Assembly: GCF_900111145.1 (NCBI RefSeq)
Contig: NZ_FOIR01000001.1
Span: forward strand, 565,501-629,500
Direction: 5' to 3'
Source of the DNA: Roseivirga pacifica
GTDB lineage: Bacteria > Bacteroidota > Bacteroidia > Cytophagales > Cyclobacteriaceae
Length of the DNA: 64,000 nt
In this document: positions 44,353 to 52,969 of the stretch, piece after piece
Layout: each line of letters begins with the position of its first letter
Numbering within the stretch: position 1 is the first letter of the stretch
Program-made: the position numbers and the translations under genes
Notes under the pieces: generated by a model
Database searches by the model: none
Told to the model about the DNA's origin: nothing
What the model saw: only the letters and a program-made list of their open reading frames with translations

Positions 44353-44390
44353 CCTAAAGGGATTAAGAAGTATCGGAACTTCCCTTTAGG
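44353..44390. other. hairpin between the rhodanese and glycosyltransferase genes
   Basis: Perfect arms CCTAAAGGGA (44353-44362) and TCCCTTTAGG (44381-44390) separated by 18 bases. No T run follows, so a simple terminator is unlikely. The strongest structure in this gap. Confidence 0.35.
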
Positions 44391-44411
44391 CTTGATTAAT
44401 TGAAATGTTAA

Positions 44412-45020
44412 ATGAAAAAATCAGCACTCATAATATTCGTAAAAAACCCTATTGAGGGTAAGGCGAAAACGCGTTTGGCCAAAACCATTGGCAATAAAAA
44501 GGCCATGGAAGTTTACCGTGCACTTTTGGCTAAAACCAAGGCCGAAACCATAAGCTTAACCTGCGACAAACAGGTGCACTACAATGATTTTATCAATGAA
44601 AATGATTTGTGGCAGCATGATGTTTACAGCAAGCAATTACAGATAAGTGCTGGTTTGGGCGAAAAAATGCAACATGCTTTTCAGCAAGCATTTGACAGCG
44701 GCTACGAACAAGTATGCATTATCGGCAGCGACTGTTACGACATAACACAGGAAATTCTTGAAGAAGCTTTTGCGGCATTAGCCCAAAACGATTTGGTTAT
44801 TGGCCCTTCTGAAGATGGCGGCTACTATCTGCTCGGAATGAAAAAATTAATTCCCGAGCTTTTTGCGAACAAAGCCTGGAGTACAGAAAGCGTAGCAGCC
44901 GATACTCTAAAAGATGCCGAAAATCTTAACTTGCAGGCACATCAGCTCACGACTCTAAACGATGTAGATGTGGAAGCAGATTTGGGCAATTGGGCCGATG
45001 AAATTTTGAAGATTGAATAA
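44412..45020 (+). CDS. DUF2064/TIGR04282-type nucleotidyl- or glycosyltransferase
   Basis: A 202-residue GT-A-fold protein. The signature is strong: ALIIFVKNPIEGKAKTRLAKTIG at the start, then IIGSDCYDIT (the DxD-like site), LVIGPSEDGGYYLLGMK, and VDVEADL at the end. The family includes the arsenosugar-cluster glycosyltransferase and CofC-like enzymes, so the exact donor and acceptor are not clear. It is single, between the rhodanese and a broken leucine-rich-repeat gene. Confidence 0.88.
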   Translation: MKKSALIIFVKNPIEGKAKTRLAKTIGNKKAMEVYRALLAKTKAETISLTCDKQVHYNDFINENDLWQHDVYSKQLQISAGLGEKMQHAFQQAFDSGYEQVCIIGSDCYDITQEILEEAFAALAQNDLVIGPSEDGGYYLLGMKKLIPELFANKAWSTESVAADTLKDAENLNLQAHQLTTLNDVDVEADLGNWADEILKIE

Positions 45021-45035
45021 TCCATAAGACTAGGT

Positions 45036-46071
45036 ATGTTCTCCAAACCAAGCTTTCTTGAAACCTTTAAGAGAAAAGGCAAATGGAAAAACTTTGATGG
45101 CAACATAAACATCTTGTCCAACATTAATGATAGTGACATTTCTAAAATTCTATCTGAAAAGGGCATTCATTCTATTCAGTTGTATGAATTTACGCAGCCA
45201 TCTAAAAGTACTTGGCAGTCATTAAACAAGCTGTTCGAAAAAAATCCTGACATAGGTTTGAGAGTGCTAAATCATGAAAAATTAAATTTTTCATTTTATG
45301 AGTTAATCCCTTCAGTCAGACTGAGTTTCAATTGCCTCGTACAACACTAAAGATTTTACCCCTCTTCTATTCAACAAGGAACTCAAGAGTTTAGGAATAG
45401 AAGAAACAAAGTCAACCACGACTGACCTTTCTTTCATAAAAGAATTTAAACAGCTTGAATCGGTTTACATTGATGGAATGAAGAAAGGGCTTGAAAACAT
45501 TCAGCACTTACCATGTCTCGAAACATTGACTTTAAGAGGAATCAAAATGAAGAGTCTAAACTTCATTAAGGATTTGAGCTCTTTGAGACATTTAAACTTA
45601 CTTTTTGGGAGCTATAAAGATTTAGATGGGATTTTCAACCTGACCAAATTAGAAAGTCTAGAAATTAGTAGAACCAGACAAATACCCAATTACGACTTTC
45701 TTAATGGGCTTAAGAATTTAAAGTCTTTAACCCTTGAGGGCATGTCACAACTTGAAAAGCTACCTAACTTATCCGAACTCAGCAGGCTGTCTGAAATTCG
45801 CATTGAGAATAACAGAAAGTTGATTGACATTAGTGGATTATCTGGGTTAAAAGCATTAAATAAAATTATACTAACCTTTCCCGAGAAGATTAATGCTAGT
45901 CAGAAGAAAGCGCTCTTAGACCAAGTTTTTGAAGTGATTTTAAGCTCGAAAACAGTATTATCCACAAATGTATGGTTTTGGGCAAACAAGGAATTAAGAG
46001 ATAAAATGAAGAAGAAAGGTATTGAATTCTATGGTTGGAATCCATCTCTGGAAAAGGAGTTAAAAAAATAA
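45036..46071 (+). pseudogene. frameshifted leucine-rich-repeat protein gene
   Basis: Two frames join to give one LRR protein. The first (45036-45350) is 104 codons and ends in a stop; the second, in the +1 frame, opens after TGA 45322-45324 and continues through an ATG at 45478 to 46071. Skipping the A at 45324, between CTG and GTT, would link them (about 344 residues). Repeats such as LPCLETLTLRGIKMKSLNFI, LSSLRHLNL, LTKLESLEI and LKNLKSLTL are clear. AT-rich codon use differs from neighbours, hinting at transfer. It could be a genuine pseudogene, a sequencing error or a programmed shift. Confidence 0.75.
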
Positions 46072-46089
46072 AAGTTAAAGGAAATTAAT

Positions 46090-46920
46090 ATGATGACACC
46101 ACACATTAGCGACCTTATAATCTACCCTATCAAATCTTTAAAAGGTATTCACCTTAGCACTGTTGATGTTACAAACCGGGGTTTGGCAAACGACAGGAGG
46201 TGGATGTTGGTTGATGAAAACGGCACTTTTATCAGCCAAAGAAAGCATCCGAGTTTGGCACTGCTTAAGCAAGAAATTAAAGGCAATGAAATACACATTA
46301 GCCATAGCCAAACGGGTGAGGAACTACTCGACTTTAGCATGGAAGAGCCTAATACCACCCCATTTGAAGTAACCGTTTGGGACGACAGCTGCTTGGCCAA
46401 ACCTGTTTCAGAAGCAGCAGATACTTTCTTTTCTGACTACCTGAAAATGCCCGTAAGATTGTGCTACATGCATGAAGACAGCAACCGGCAGGCAGACCAA
46501 CACTATGCGGTGTCTGAAGCTGACCAAGTAAGCTTTGCAGACGGTTACCCCATACTTATTATTTCGGAAGAGTCTTTGGACTTGCTCAACAGCAAAGTGA
46601 ACGAACCGCTTTCAATGAATCGTTTCCGCCCTAACATTGTGCTAAAAGGTTTGGCGCCACACGAAGAAGATACGCTGAAAGAGATTGTAATTAACGGCCT
46701 AACGCTACACGGAGTAAAACCTTGCGCACGTTGTGTACTCACTACCGTAAATCCTGAAACAGCAGAAAAGGGCAAAGAGCCGCTCAAAACACTGGCGACT
46801 TATCGCAAAACTGGGAGCAAAATCCTTTTTGGTGAAAACTTTATTCCTGCTTCTGCCGGGCAACTGAAAGTCGGCTATGCTGTGGAAGTGAAAGAGCGGA
46901 AAGAAGCGGCAATTCAATAG
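46090..46920 (+). CDS. MOSC-domain protein
   Basis: A 276-residue protein with an N-terminal MOSC beta-barrel domain (about 5-120, LIIYPIKSLKGI) and a C-terminal MOSC domain (about 135-265). The conserved cysteine lies in KPCARCVLTTVNP (Cys212, Cys215), where the family binds the molybdenum cofactor sulfide. Related proteins act as molybdenum-cofactor-dependent reductases of N-hydroxylated compounds (mARC/YcbX). A ferredoxin domain is not fused. Starts at ATG 46090 or 46093. Confidence 0.92.
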   Translation: MMTPHISDLIIYPIKSLKGIHLSTVDVTNRGLANDRRWMLVDENGTFISQRKHPSLALLKQEIKGNEIHISHSQTGEELLDFSMEEPNTTPFEVTVWDDSCLAKPVSEAADTFFSDYLKMPVRLCYMHEDSNRQADQHYAVSEADQVSFADGYPILIISEESLDLLNSKVNEPLSMNRFRPNIVLKGLAPHEEDTLKEIVINGLTLHGVKPCARCVLTTVNPETAEKGKEPLKTLATYRKTGSKILFGENFIPASAGQLKVGYAVEVKERKEAAIQ

Positions 46921-46960
46921 AATAACGGCCTTTTTACCTACACTCTAAGCCTTTGATGCT

Positions 46961-46968
46961 TACCTTTG
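46961..46968 (+). promoter_or_regulatory. TACCTTTG -7 element before hemJ
   Basis: Matches TAnnTTTG. The ATG is at 46976, so the transcript would start at or next to the initiation codon, giving a leaderless or near-leaderless message. No -33 element was clear. Confidence 0.55.
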
Positions 46969-46975
46969 CGCCAGC

Positions 46976-47518
46976 ATGGCTGATCCGTATATCAAATCGC
47001 TGCACATTATTTTTATTGTAACCTGGTTTGCGGGCTTGTTTTACATTGTAAGACTCTTTGTATATCAAACTGAAGCACTGGCCAAGGCCGAGCCCGAGCG
47101 GACTATTTTAGCCAAACAGCTCAACTTAATGGCCAACAGGCTATGGTACATCATTACCTGGCCTTCGGCAGTTATCACGCTCATTCTAGGGGGCACCATG
47201 ATCGCCCAATTTCCAGAAATGCTAAAGCTGCCATTTATGCACATTAAGCTCACTTTTGTGTTTTTACTTTATGTGTATCATTTCTATTGCCATCGCATTT
47301 ATAAGCAACTGCAAAACGGCATAGCAAAATACTCTTCAACCCAACTAAGAATTATAAATGAGGGCGCAACCCTCATCCTTATTTCTGTCGTTTTCATTAT
47401 CGTTCTCAAGAATCAATTCGACTGGATAAAGGGTACTTTGGGCTTTATTTTGGTAACGGTAGCCTTAATGATTGCCATTAAAATTTATAAGCGCATTAGA
47501 GAAAAAAAGAATAGCTGA
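46976..47518 (+). CDS. hemJ: HemJ-type protoporphyrinogen IX oxidase
   Basis: A 180-residue inner-membrane protein with five helices. The HemJ/UPF0093 pattern is present: SLHIIFIVTWFAGLFYIVRLFVYQ at the start (with the conserved His and Arg), LWYIITWPSAVITLILGGTM in the second part, MHIKLTFVFLLYVYHF and a final R-x-x-N-E motif (LRIINEGATLILI). HemJ oxidises protoporphyrinogen IX to protoporphyrin IX, coupled to the respiratory chain. It lies directly before sco1 and a cytochrome c gene, which fits heme supply to respiration. CopD-like proteins are a related alternative. Confidence 0.87.
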   Translation: MADPYIKSLHIIFIVTWFAGLFYIVRLFVYQTEALAKAEPERTILAKQLNLMANRLWYIITWPSAVITLILGGTMIAQFPEMLKLPFMHIKLTFVFLLYVYHFYCHRIYKQLQNGIAKYSSTQLRIINEGATLILISVVFIIVLKNQFDWIKGTLGFILVTVALMIAIKIYKRIREKKNS

Positions 47519-47519
47519 T

Positions 47520-48158
47520 ATGAAATTGTGGAAAGAAGCATTTGTAGTTGGCCTATTGGTTTTGGTAGTAAGCTGCGGTGGTAGTGGCTCCAAAAAATTA
47601 CCCATAATGGGCCGCCAAGAGTTTAAGGAGGTAAATGGTAAAATTGACACCATTTATCATACTATTCCAAACTTTCAGTTTGTAGACCAGGACAGCGCCA
47701 TTGTAAATGAAAAGACCTTTGAGGATAAGATTTACGTAGCCGATTTCTTCTTCGGTACTTGCCCAACCATTTGCCCAGTTATGAAACAGCAAATGTTGCG
47801 CATTTACGACAGGTTTAAAGACAATCCCAACTTTGCCATTCTTTCGCACACTATTGATCCGGAACACGACACAGTGGCTTACTTAAAAGATTACTCTGAG
47901 AAAATTGGTGTAATGGACAACAAGGTTTGGCACTTTGTAACTGGCAATAAAGACGAAATTTACGAAATGGGGAGCGCAGCTGGCTATATGGTACCTGTTG
48001 GCGAAGATGGTGCTGCTCCGGGCGGTTTTATTCATAGTGGCGCCTTTATTTTAGTTGACAAAGAGCGCAGAATTCGTGGCTACTACGATGGCACCAAAAA
48101 ACTTGAGGTAGATGCCTTAATGAGTGACATTCCTAAACTATTGGCTGAGTATGAATAA
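47520..48158 (+). CDS. SCO1/SenC copper chaperone lipoprotein
   Basis: A 212-residue thioredoxin-fold protein anchored as a lipoprotein (lipobox near VVSC, Cys19). The copper site is complete: Cys81 and Cys85 in FGTCPTICP and His172 in FIHSGAF. SCO proteins insert copper into the CuA site of cytochrome oxidase. The ATG at 47520 is 1 bp after the hemJ stop; an upstream start inside hemJ is possible but would give no signal peptide. The following cytochrome gene overlaps by 8 bp. Confidence 0.94.
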   Translation: MKLWKEAFVVGLLVLVVSCGGSGSKKLPIMGRQEFKEVNGKIDTIYHTIPNFQFVDQDSAIVNEKTFEDKIYVADFFFGTCPTICPVMKQQMLRIYDRFKDNPNFAILSHTIDPEHDTVAYLKDYSEKIGVMDNKVWHFVTGNKDEIYEMGSAAGYMVPVGEDGAAPGGFIHSGAFILVDKERRIRGYYDGTKKLEVDALMSDIPKLLAEYE

Positions 48159-48588
48159 GCTGGCAATGGCTTTGTTGATAGCTTGTTTACTTTCCGCTTG
48201 TGGTGGAGCCAAGTCAGAAAACGAAGGCGTTCAGGACAGGCTGAACACCAAAGAGCTGAAGTACTTTACCAATGGCAAGCGCCTTTACACCCAGTATTGC
48301 AACAACTGCCATATGGATAATGGCGAAGGACTTGGCCGACTGATCCCGCCTTTGGCCGAATCGGACTACCTGATGGAAGACCTTGGCAGAGCGGCTAAAA
48401 TTATGAAGTATGGGCAAAAGGGGCCTATCGCAGTAAATGGCACGGAGTACAACCAACCCATGCCTGCAAACCCGCAGTTAACCCCATTAGAGATTCTTCA
48501 AATTCTTGCTTACGTTTCGAACACCTGGGGCAACGAGGCCGACATTATGACCTTGCCAGAAGTACAGGAAGCTTTAAAAGAGCAGTAA
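48151..48588 (+). CDS. cytochrome c lipoprotein
   Basis: A 145-residue lipoprotein (lipobox LSAC, Cys17) with one class I cytochrome c domain. The heme-attachment motif CNNCH is at 50-54, and a likely axial methionine lies in NQPMPAN (Met104). The start overlaps the sco1 stop by 8 bp, so hemJ, sco1 and this gene form a respiratory operon. It probably passes electrons at the periplasmic face to a terminal oxidase that is encoded elsewhere. Confidence 0.94.
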   Translation: MNKLAMALLIACLLSACGGAKSENEGVQDRLNTKELKYFTNGKRLYTQYCNNCHMDNGEGLGRLIPPLAESDYLMEDLGRAAKIMKYGQKGPIAVNGTEYNQPMPANPQLTPLEILQILAYVSNTWGNEADIMTLPEVQEALKEQ

Positions 48589-48618
48589 ATCTATTGAGAG
48601 CGAAAAGGGGTGTCCGCT

Positions 48619-49350
48619 TTATTGAGGAGTCTCCGTCTTTTCCACAAACTCAGGATATCGGGCGGCCATAAACTTTAAAAAGGTGTAATTAAGTACCCTG
48701 TCCAATGCATCCGTATTGCGTATATCACAAGTGTAAGCAAGATAGTCAGCATAGGCTACCTTTTTAGCCTCATTATCCATTATATAAAAGTAAACCTCAT
48801 TCATGTTTTGGTTATCTCTATCGTAACCAATTTGGCCGTTGATTAGCACCATGGCAGTATAACCTGGCTTATCAGTATTAAGAATTTGCTTACCTACCGA
48901 CCACAAGTTGTAATCTACGCCAACTTTGTTTCTTACTTTGTTGGTCATTTCGTCCCAAAGTACATTACGGCCGGTCTCGCTATCAACCGTTTGGGGCATG
49001 GAGTAGGGAATAAGCTCTCCAGACCATTTTTCGCCTAAAAACTTATTTTCGATGCGCGAAGCGATGAGTACTCGCATTCTATCGAAATAGATTGAATCAT
49101 CTTTGGTTTTGAGGTGCCTCGAGCCCAGCATGACTTGGGGAGTCAAAAGGTCAATGCTAGTTTCCTTGTCCATGTTAAAGCCAAAAACCTGGAGCGGATC
49201 AGAATCTCTTACTGGAATTTGGCTGGGGCACTTGTAAATCGGCACGCGTTGCTCAAAGGCATTAGCAACCACAGCACGATCGAAACCACTGCAGGTAGTA
49301 GTCAAAACTGCAATAATTAGCAGCCCACCATATGATAAATATTGCCGCAT
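48619..49350 (-). CDS. exported protein of unknown function
   Basis: A 243-residue protein with a hydrophobic leader and Cys20 in TTTC; the lipobox is weak, so lipoprotein status is doubtful. The mature part mixes strands and helices; segments such as YDRDNQNMNEVYFYIMDNEAKKVAYADYLAY suggest an alpha/beta domain. I recognise no family. It converges on the cytochrome gene and is followed on its own strand by nothing within the window up to sco1. Confidence 0.75.
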   Translation of the reverse strand: MRQYLSYGGLLIIAVLTTTCSGFDRAVVANAFEQRVPIYKCPSQIPVRDSDPLQVFGFNMDKETSIDLLTPQVMLGSRHLKTKDDSIYFDRMRVLIASRIENKFLGEKWSGELIPYSMPQTVDSETGRNVLWDEMTNKVRNKVGVDYNLWSVGKQILNTDKPGYTAMVLINGQIGYDRDNQNMNEVYFYIMDNEAKKVAYADYLAYTCDIRNTDALDRVLNYTFLKFMAARYPEFVEKTETPQ

Positions 49351-49396
49351 GCCCTATAAAGCTTACGACAATAAAAGAATTTGAGTCGGAAAAAGT

Positions 49397-49816
49397 TTAC
49401 TTAAGTACAGATTTTGCTGCTTCAATGGAAGAATTAATATCCTCACGGACTTTCTCAACCTTTTCCATTTCACTATTCAAAAAGGCTTTTCTTTCCTCTA
49501 CGGTAGTTTGTTCATTAATATGCGGTTGAGCGTTGGCTTGCCAAGCACGCATCCATTTCATCATACCGTCATTGGCGGTTTCAAGTTTATCGGCTATATC
49601 TTTTAGCTCAGCTACTTTGGTACTATCGCCATTGGCTTCTTCTAGGGCAGAGGCTTTCTCAAGTACTTGCCTTTTTAAGGCCATTACTTCACCCATTTTT
49701 GGCATTACTTCATCGTGTACATTAAATACCTTATCGATGTGTTCTTGCGTGTTGTACGACTCGCCACAAGCCACTGCAAAAACAAAAATTGCCAATACTG
49801 CTAAAACCTTTTTCAT
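49397..49816 (-). CDS. coiled-coil lipoprotein
   Basis: A 139-residue predicted lipoprotein (lipobox VAC, Cys17). The mature chain is nearly all helical, with heptad-like stretches across about 45-80 and 110-138 (VEERKAFLNSEMEKVEKVREDINSSIEAAKSVL). Homologues are sometimes labelled viral A-type inclusion protein, which carries no functional meaning. It probably forms a helical bundle at the cell surface or outer membrane. It may be co-transcribed with the gene downstream on the minus strand. Confidence 0.75.
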   Translation of the reverse strand: MKKVLAVLAIFVFAVACGESYNTQEHIDKVFNVHDEVMPKMGEVMALKRQVLEKASALEEANGDSTKVAELKDIADKLETANDGMMKWMRAWQANAQPHINEQTTVEERKAFLNSEMEKVEKVREDINSSIEAAKSVLK

Positions 49817-49889
49817 GCCGATTTATTTGCGGCAAAGGTAATGGCTCAATAAGTATTTTGGAAGAAATAAAGGGATTTAAGAAAGTTCT

Positions 49890-50189
49890 TTAGAGTTTTT
49901 TCTTGGAGGGGTTCAGCCTAGTATCAAAGAAAGTAACTAGCTCTATTTTTAATTCATCTACTTTAAAATACAAGCTAACTTGTTTTGCAACTACACACCT
50001 GCGAACATGCTTTCTTTGCCCACTTTGCGGATAGATATTTGGTGATTTACTAATGTGGGCTAGGACTTCTTCTACCCGATTTATAAACTTGATTGCCGAA
50101 CTCTTACCCCATTTGTTAATTAAATATGCTACAATTTTGTCGAATTCATTTCGAGCCCTTGGCGACCACTCAATAATTCTAGAGACCAT
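49890..50189 (-). CDS. ParE/RelE-superfamily toxin
   Basis: A 99-residue toxin. The N-terminal strand and helix (RIIEWSPRARNEFDKIVAYLINKWG), second helix (AIKFINRVEEVLAHISKSPNIYP) and C-terminal strands (RCVVAKQVSLYFKVDELKIELVTFFDTRLNP) match the fold; the FFDTR...P ending resembles the catalytic end of the ParE/RelE group. The start is the ATG at 50189, 11 bp inside the antitoxin gene. The alternative frame further upstream is a mere extension through the antitoxin. Confidence 0.87.
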   Translation of the reverse strand: MVSRIIEWSPRARNEFDKIVAYLINKWGKSSAIKFINRVEEVLAHISKSPNIYPQSGQRKHVRRCVVAKQVSLYFKVDELKIELVTFFDTRLNPSKKKL

Positions 50190-50406
50190 ACTTCTTGCGA
50201 GTCTCTTCCATAACAACATTATGCGGAATGCCCTTGCCTTCTTCAAGTTCTTTTAAGCCGTAGTCTATAGCCTCTTTTTCCTGATCGGAAATCTGATTCC
50301 ACCAATCCTCATTTTCTTTGATTAGTTGTACCTGCTTTAGCACTTCCGCATCCTTCAGCTCTGTTAACCACTGAATTAAATCAAGTTTTATCGATTGGGT
50401 ATCCAT
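50179..50406 (-). CDS. antitoxin of the addiction-module type
   Basis: A 75-residue, acidic helical protein (DLIQWLTELKDAEVLKQVQLIKENEDWWNQISDQEKEAIDYGLKELEEGKGIPHNVVMEETRKKYGL). The E-K-E-A-I-x-x-G-L-x-x-L-x-x-G pattern is that of a small antitoxin family that pairs with ParE/RelE toxins. It begins 28 bp after the upstream CFFCG gene and overlaps the toxin by 11 bp, so the pair may be read from the same long transcript. No DNA-binding domain is obvious. Confidence 0.82.
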   Translation of the reverse strand: MDTQSIKLDLIQWLTELKDAEVLKQVQLIKENEDWWNQISDQEKEAIDYGLKELEEGKGIPHNVVMEETRKKYGL

Positions 50407-50434
50407 ATTTGAATTTACTAAAACAGATGGTTAA

Positions 50435-50911
50435 TTAATAACTATCATCTGCAAGGCCAACAAATACCCCGTCTGTAAGCAAGTACATTAGCTGGTCAGG
50501 ATCATCGGCATTTAGCTTTAGTTTCCCTCTAATTTTTACGCGCTTGGTTGTGTACTTTATCTTCTCCTTCATAGAAATTTCCATCACGGTTTCTGGCCCA
50601 CCCGAACCACAGAAAAAGCACTCGCTAATAGGTAGCGAAGAAAGAATCAGCTCAGTTGGCTTAAACATTCCATCAAAAGGAATAATAAAACCCTCAACCT
50701 CTACTACCTCGCCTTCTACACCATTTATGGCTTCACTAAAAACAGGAACGTAAAGGTCTCCATATTCATCTTTCTTAATTTCGAAGCTCACATCGGCTAA
50801 GGTCTTCCAAAGCGCTGCTCCCTTCATTTTTACTTCTTGCGCCTGAGTTTTGGTGGCCGAAAGTCCTAAACCAAAAAGGCAAAGCATCAATACTGTTCTT
50901 AGGTTAATCAT
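50435..50911 (-). CDS. secreted CFFCG-motif protein (DUF3299-like)
   Basis: A 158-residue exported protein (signal 1-24, ending TQAQ). The core resembles DUF3299: WKTLADVSFE, VPVFSEAINGVEGEVVEVEGFIIPFD, then CFFCGSGGPETVMEI (Cys98, Cys101) and KLNADDPDQLMYLL. The paired cysteines and GPE could bind metal or be redox-active. It overlaps the ABC permease gene by 8 bp, so it is coupled to that transporter, and it has a paralogue 3.2 kb away at 54160. Family function unknown; a role in metal handling is inferred. Confidence 0.82.
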   Translation of the reverse strand: MINLRTVLMLCLFGLGLSATKTQAQEVKMKGAALWKTLADVSFEIKKDEYGDLYVPVFSEAINGVEGEVVEVEGFIIPFDGMFKPTELILSSLPISECFFCGSGGPETVMEISMKEKIKYTTKRVKIRGKLKLNADDPDQLMYLLTDGVFVGLADDSY

Positions 50912-52157
50912 CTGCTAATACTTTTGAAATATCTGTTTTGTATGCGTTGAAGGCCGGTAGCAACGATGCTACAATACCCACACCTACACTTATAAGCAAT
51001 ACATATAGTTCTTCCTGAACAAAAATAAGGCCCGTTACGCCAACTTCGTCCGACTTCTCATAATAACCGGCAAGCAATTCCATAAGGCCGTGGCCAAAAA
51101 GCAAGCCAAGCAAACCACCCAAAGTGGTAATGATAATGCCCTCTAGCACCACATGCACAAACAACTTGCTACGCGATGCGCCCAATGAACGCATAATTGC
51201 CAAATCGTACTTTCTATCTTTCAACGCATTGTAGAGCGATATAAAGATACTTAGCCCCGAAATGAAAATAATGATGTAAGCAAAGCTGCGAAGCATGTTT
51301 ACACCAATACCTAACAAGGAAAATAAGCGCTGCGTTTCAAAAGCCGGAGAAGCGGCTTGCATATTGGTTTGGCTGTTGATCATGCGTGGCAAGGTTACAG
51401 CCCCCATTGGCGAACGGAATTTGACCAATAAAGAGGTCACTTCTGCACCCTCATCACCAGCTGGCAAGCCAGTTTCGTAGGCGCTACCCAGTACCTTTTC
51501 ATGAGCATGTTCTTCGCCTTCTTCGTGCGCATGCTCTTCTTCATGCTCATGCACGGCCCAAACACTTTCAATATTTGTAAGAATAAGGTTGTCCAACACA
51601 CTGCCAGACGGTTCCAAAATACCGGCAACAATGTAGTCCTTTTCGTCATGCTCCAAATCGGTTACCGACATGCCGTGCGCCCCATGAAAATGGTCTCCCA
51701 ACTTTAGGTCAAGTCTTTTGGCCACATTCGATCCTAGCGTAACATCTAAATTGTATTTAAAAAGTTCGCCAGCAGCAATTTTTCCTTCGTAAAGATTTAT
51801 GTAATCGTGATTAGTCCCTACAATTCTGAAGCCTTGGTAATTATCACCCAAAGCCAACGGAATGGTTGATTCAATAAGCCTGTTGCGGGTAAGCGACTTG
51901 GCTTCGGCCAGCTTGATATTACCGGTAGGAAAATCGATATGATATACATTGGCCAGAATAAGTTGCAGAGGACTACCCTTTGCACCTACCACCAAGTCTA
52001 CTCCTCGTTTGTCCTTAGCTAATTTTTCTTCCAGTTGACTGCTCAAAAGAATGAGCACCAAAATAATGGCAATACCCAAACTCAATAGCAAAACATTCAG
52101 CAGTGTATTGAGTGGCTTTGATTTTATGTAGTTCCAACTTAAGGAGAATAGGTTCAT
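50904..52157 (-). CDS. LolC/MacB-type ABC permease with His-rich loop
   Basis: A 417-residue inner-membrane permease of the FtsX superfamily: an N-terminal helix (about 16-39), a large periplasmic domain (about 40-270) and three C-terminal helices (about 287-410) with NALKDRKYDLAIMRSLGASR. Unlike LolC/E it has a histidine/glutamate-rich insert near 203-219 (VHEHEEEHAHEEGEEHAHE) in the periplasmic domain, suggesting metal binding. It shares one base with the ATPase gene (TAATG) and overlaps the CFFCG gene by 8 bp. It may act in metal or lipoprotein export; the insert favours metal. Confidence 0.9.
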   Translation of the reverse strand: MNLFSLSWNYIKSKPLNTLLNVLLLSLGIAIILVLILLSSQLEEKLAKDKRGVDLVVGAKGSPLQLILANVYHIDFPTGNIKLAEAKSLTRNRLIESTIPLALGDNYQGFRIVGTNHDYINLYEGKIAAGELFKYNLDVTLGSNVAKRLDLKLGDHFHGAHGMSVTDLEHDEKDYIVAGILEPSGSVLDNLILTNIESVWAVHEHEEEHAHEEGEEHAHEKVLGSAYETGLPAGDEGAEVTSLLVKFRSPMGAVTLPRMINSQTNMQAASPAFETQRLFSLLGIGVNMLRSFAYIIIFISGLSIFISLYNALKDRKYDLAIMRSLGASRSKLFVHVVLEGIIITTLGGLLGLLFGHGLMELLAGYYEKSDEVGVTGLIFVQEELYVLLISVGVGIVASLLPAFNAYKTDISKVLADD

Positions 52158-52789
52158 TACATGTTCAGGTTAAGTTGTACTTCAAATTCGTCTTTTACAC
52201 GCTGGTCGTGCGTGGCTATGGCCAGTGCAGCCCCATAATTCTGGGCTTGCCTCTTTAGCAATTCAATTACTTTAAAGGCATTGTCATCGTCTAGGCTGGC
52301 GGTTGGCTCATCGGCCAAAATCACCCGAGGCCTGTTAAGCAAAGCTCGCGCAATGGTTACCCTTTGCTGCTCGCCTTGGCTCAATGCTTTTACCTTGCTC
52401 CTCACTTTATGCCCCAAGTTTAGTTCTTCCAAAACCTCTTTTACACGCCCCTTATCTTGTGCAGCACCAGACAGATACTGCGCCAATAAAAGGTTACCGC
52501 CTACATTGAGTGCACTCACCAAATGCGCCTTCTGAAATACTAGACCAATATTTTGGCCGCGGTATTTATCTCGCTGGCTTTGCGAAAGTTTGTAAATATC
52601 GGTTTTGCCGATAACTACTTTGCCTTCATTTGGGGCGAGCAAGCCACCCAAAATGTGCAACAGCGTAGTTTTACCGCTTCCACTTTTACCAAGAATTAAC
52701 AATTGCTGGTCTTCCTTAATTTCCATTTTTGGAATAGAAAGCACTTTGTGGTCTGAATAGCCAAAATTGAGGTTTTCGATAAATATCAT
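52157..52789 (-). CDS. LolD-type ABC transporter ATPase
   Basis: A 210-residue ATP-binding protein. Walker A is GKSGSGKT (34-41), the ABC signature is LSQGEQQRV and Walker B is ILADEPTASLD, with a closing switch His in IATHDQRV. The short length and sequence place it in the LolD/MacB/FtsE class that powers FtsX-type permeases. It is the first gene of a tightly packed minus-strand operon (ATPase, permease, CFFCG protein, then the toxin-antitoxin pair). Confidence 0.94.
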   Translation of the reverse strand: MIFIENLNFGYSDHKVLSIPKMEIKEDQQLLILGKSGSGKTTLLHILGGLLAPNEGKVVIGKTDIYKLSQSQRDKYRGQNIGLVFQKAHLVSALNVGGNLLLAQYLSGAAQDKGRVKEVLEELNLGHKVRSKVKALSQGEQQRVTIARALLNRPRVILADEPTASLDDDNAFKVIELLKRQAQNYGAALAIATHDQRVKDEFEVQLNLNM

Positions 52790-52969
52790 CTAGGGATGTT
52801 TATTTACAGCGGCTAAATAACGCAAGGCATTTGAAGATTGAAAACCGCTGATAAATGATTACTGAAAAACCTTAAAAGAGGTTTCATCGTAATTTAGCCC
52901 AACAGAACGCGGCCATCCCCAAAAGTTTGCCAAATAAATAATACATTTACGCCCAAATTACTTTTTATC

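Noticed and set aside
44353-44390. 10-bp hairpin taken as a terminator
   Set aside because: No T run on either side; kept only as an unexplained hairpin.
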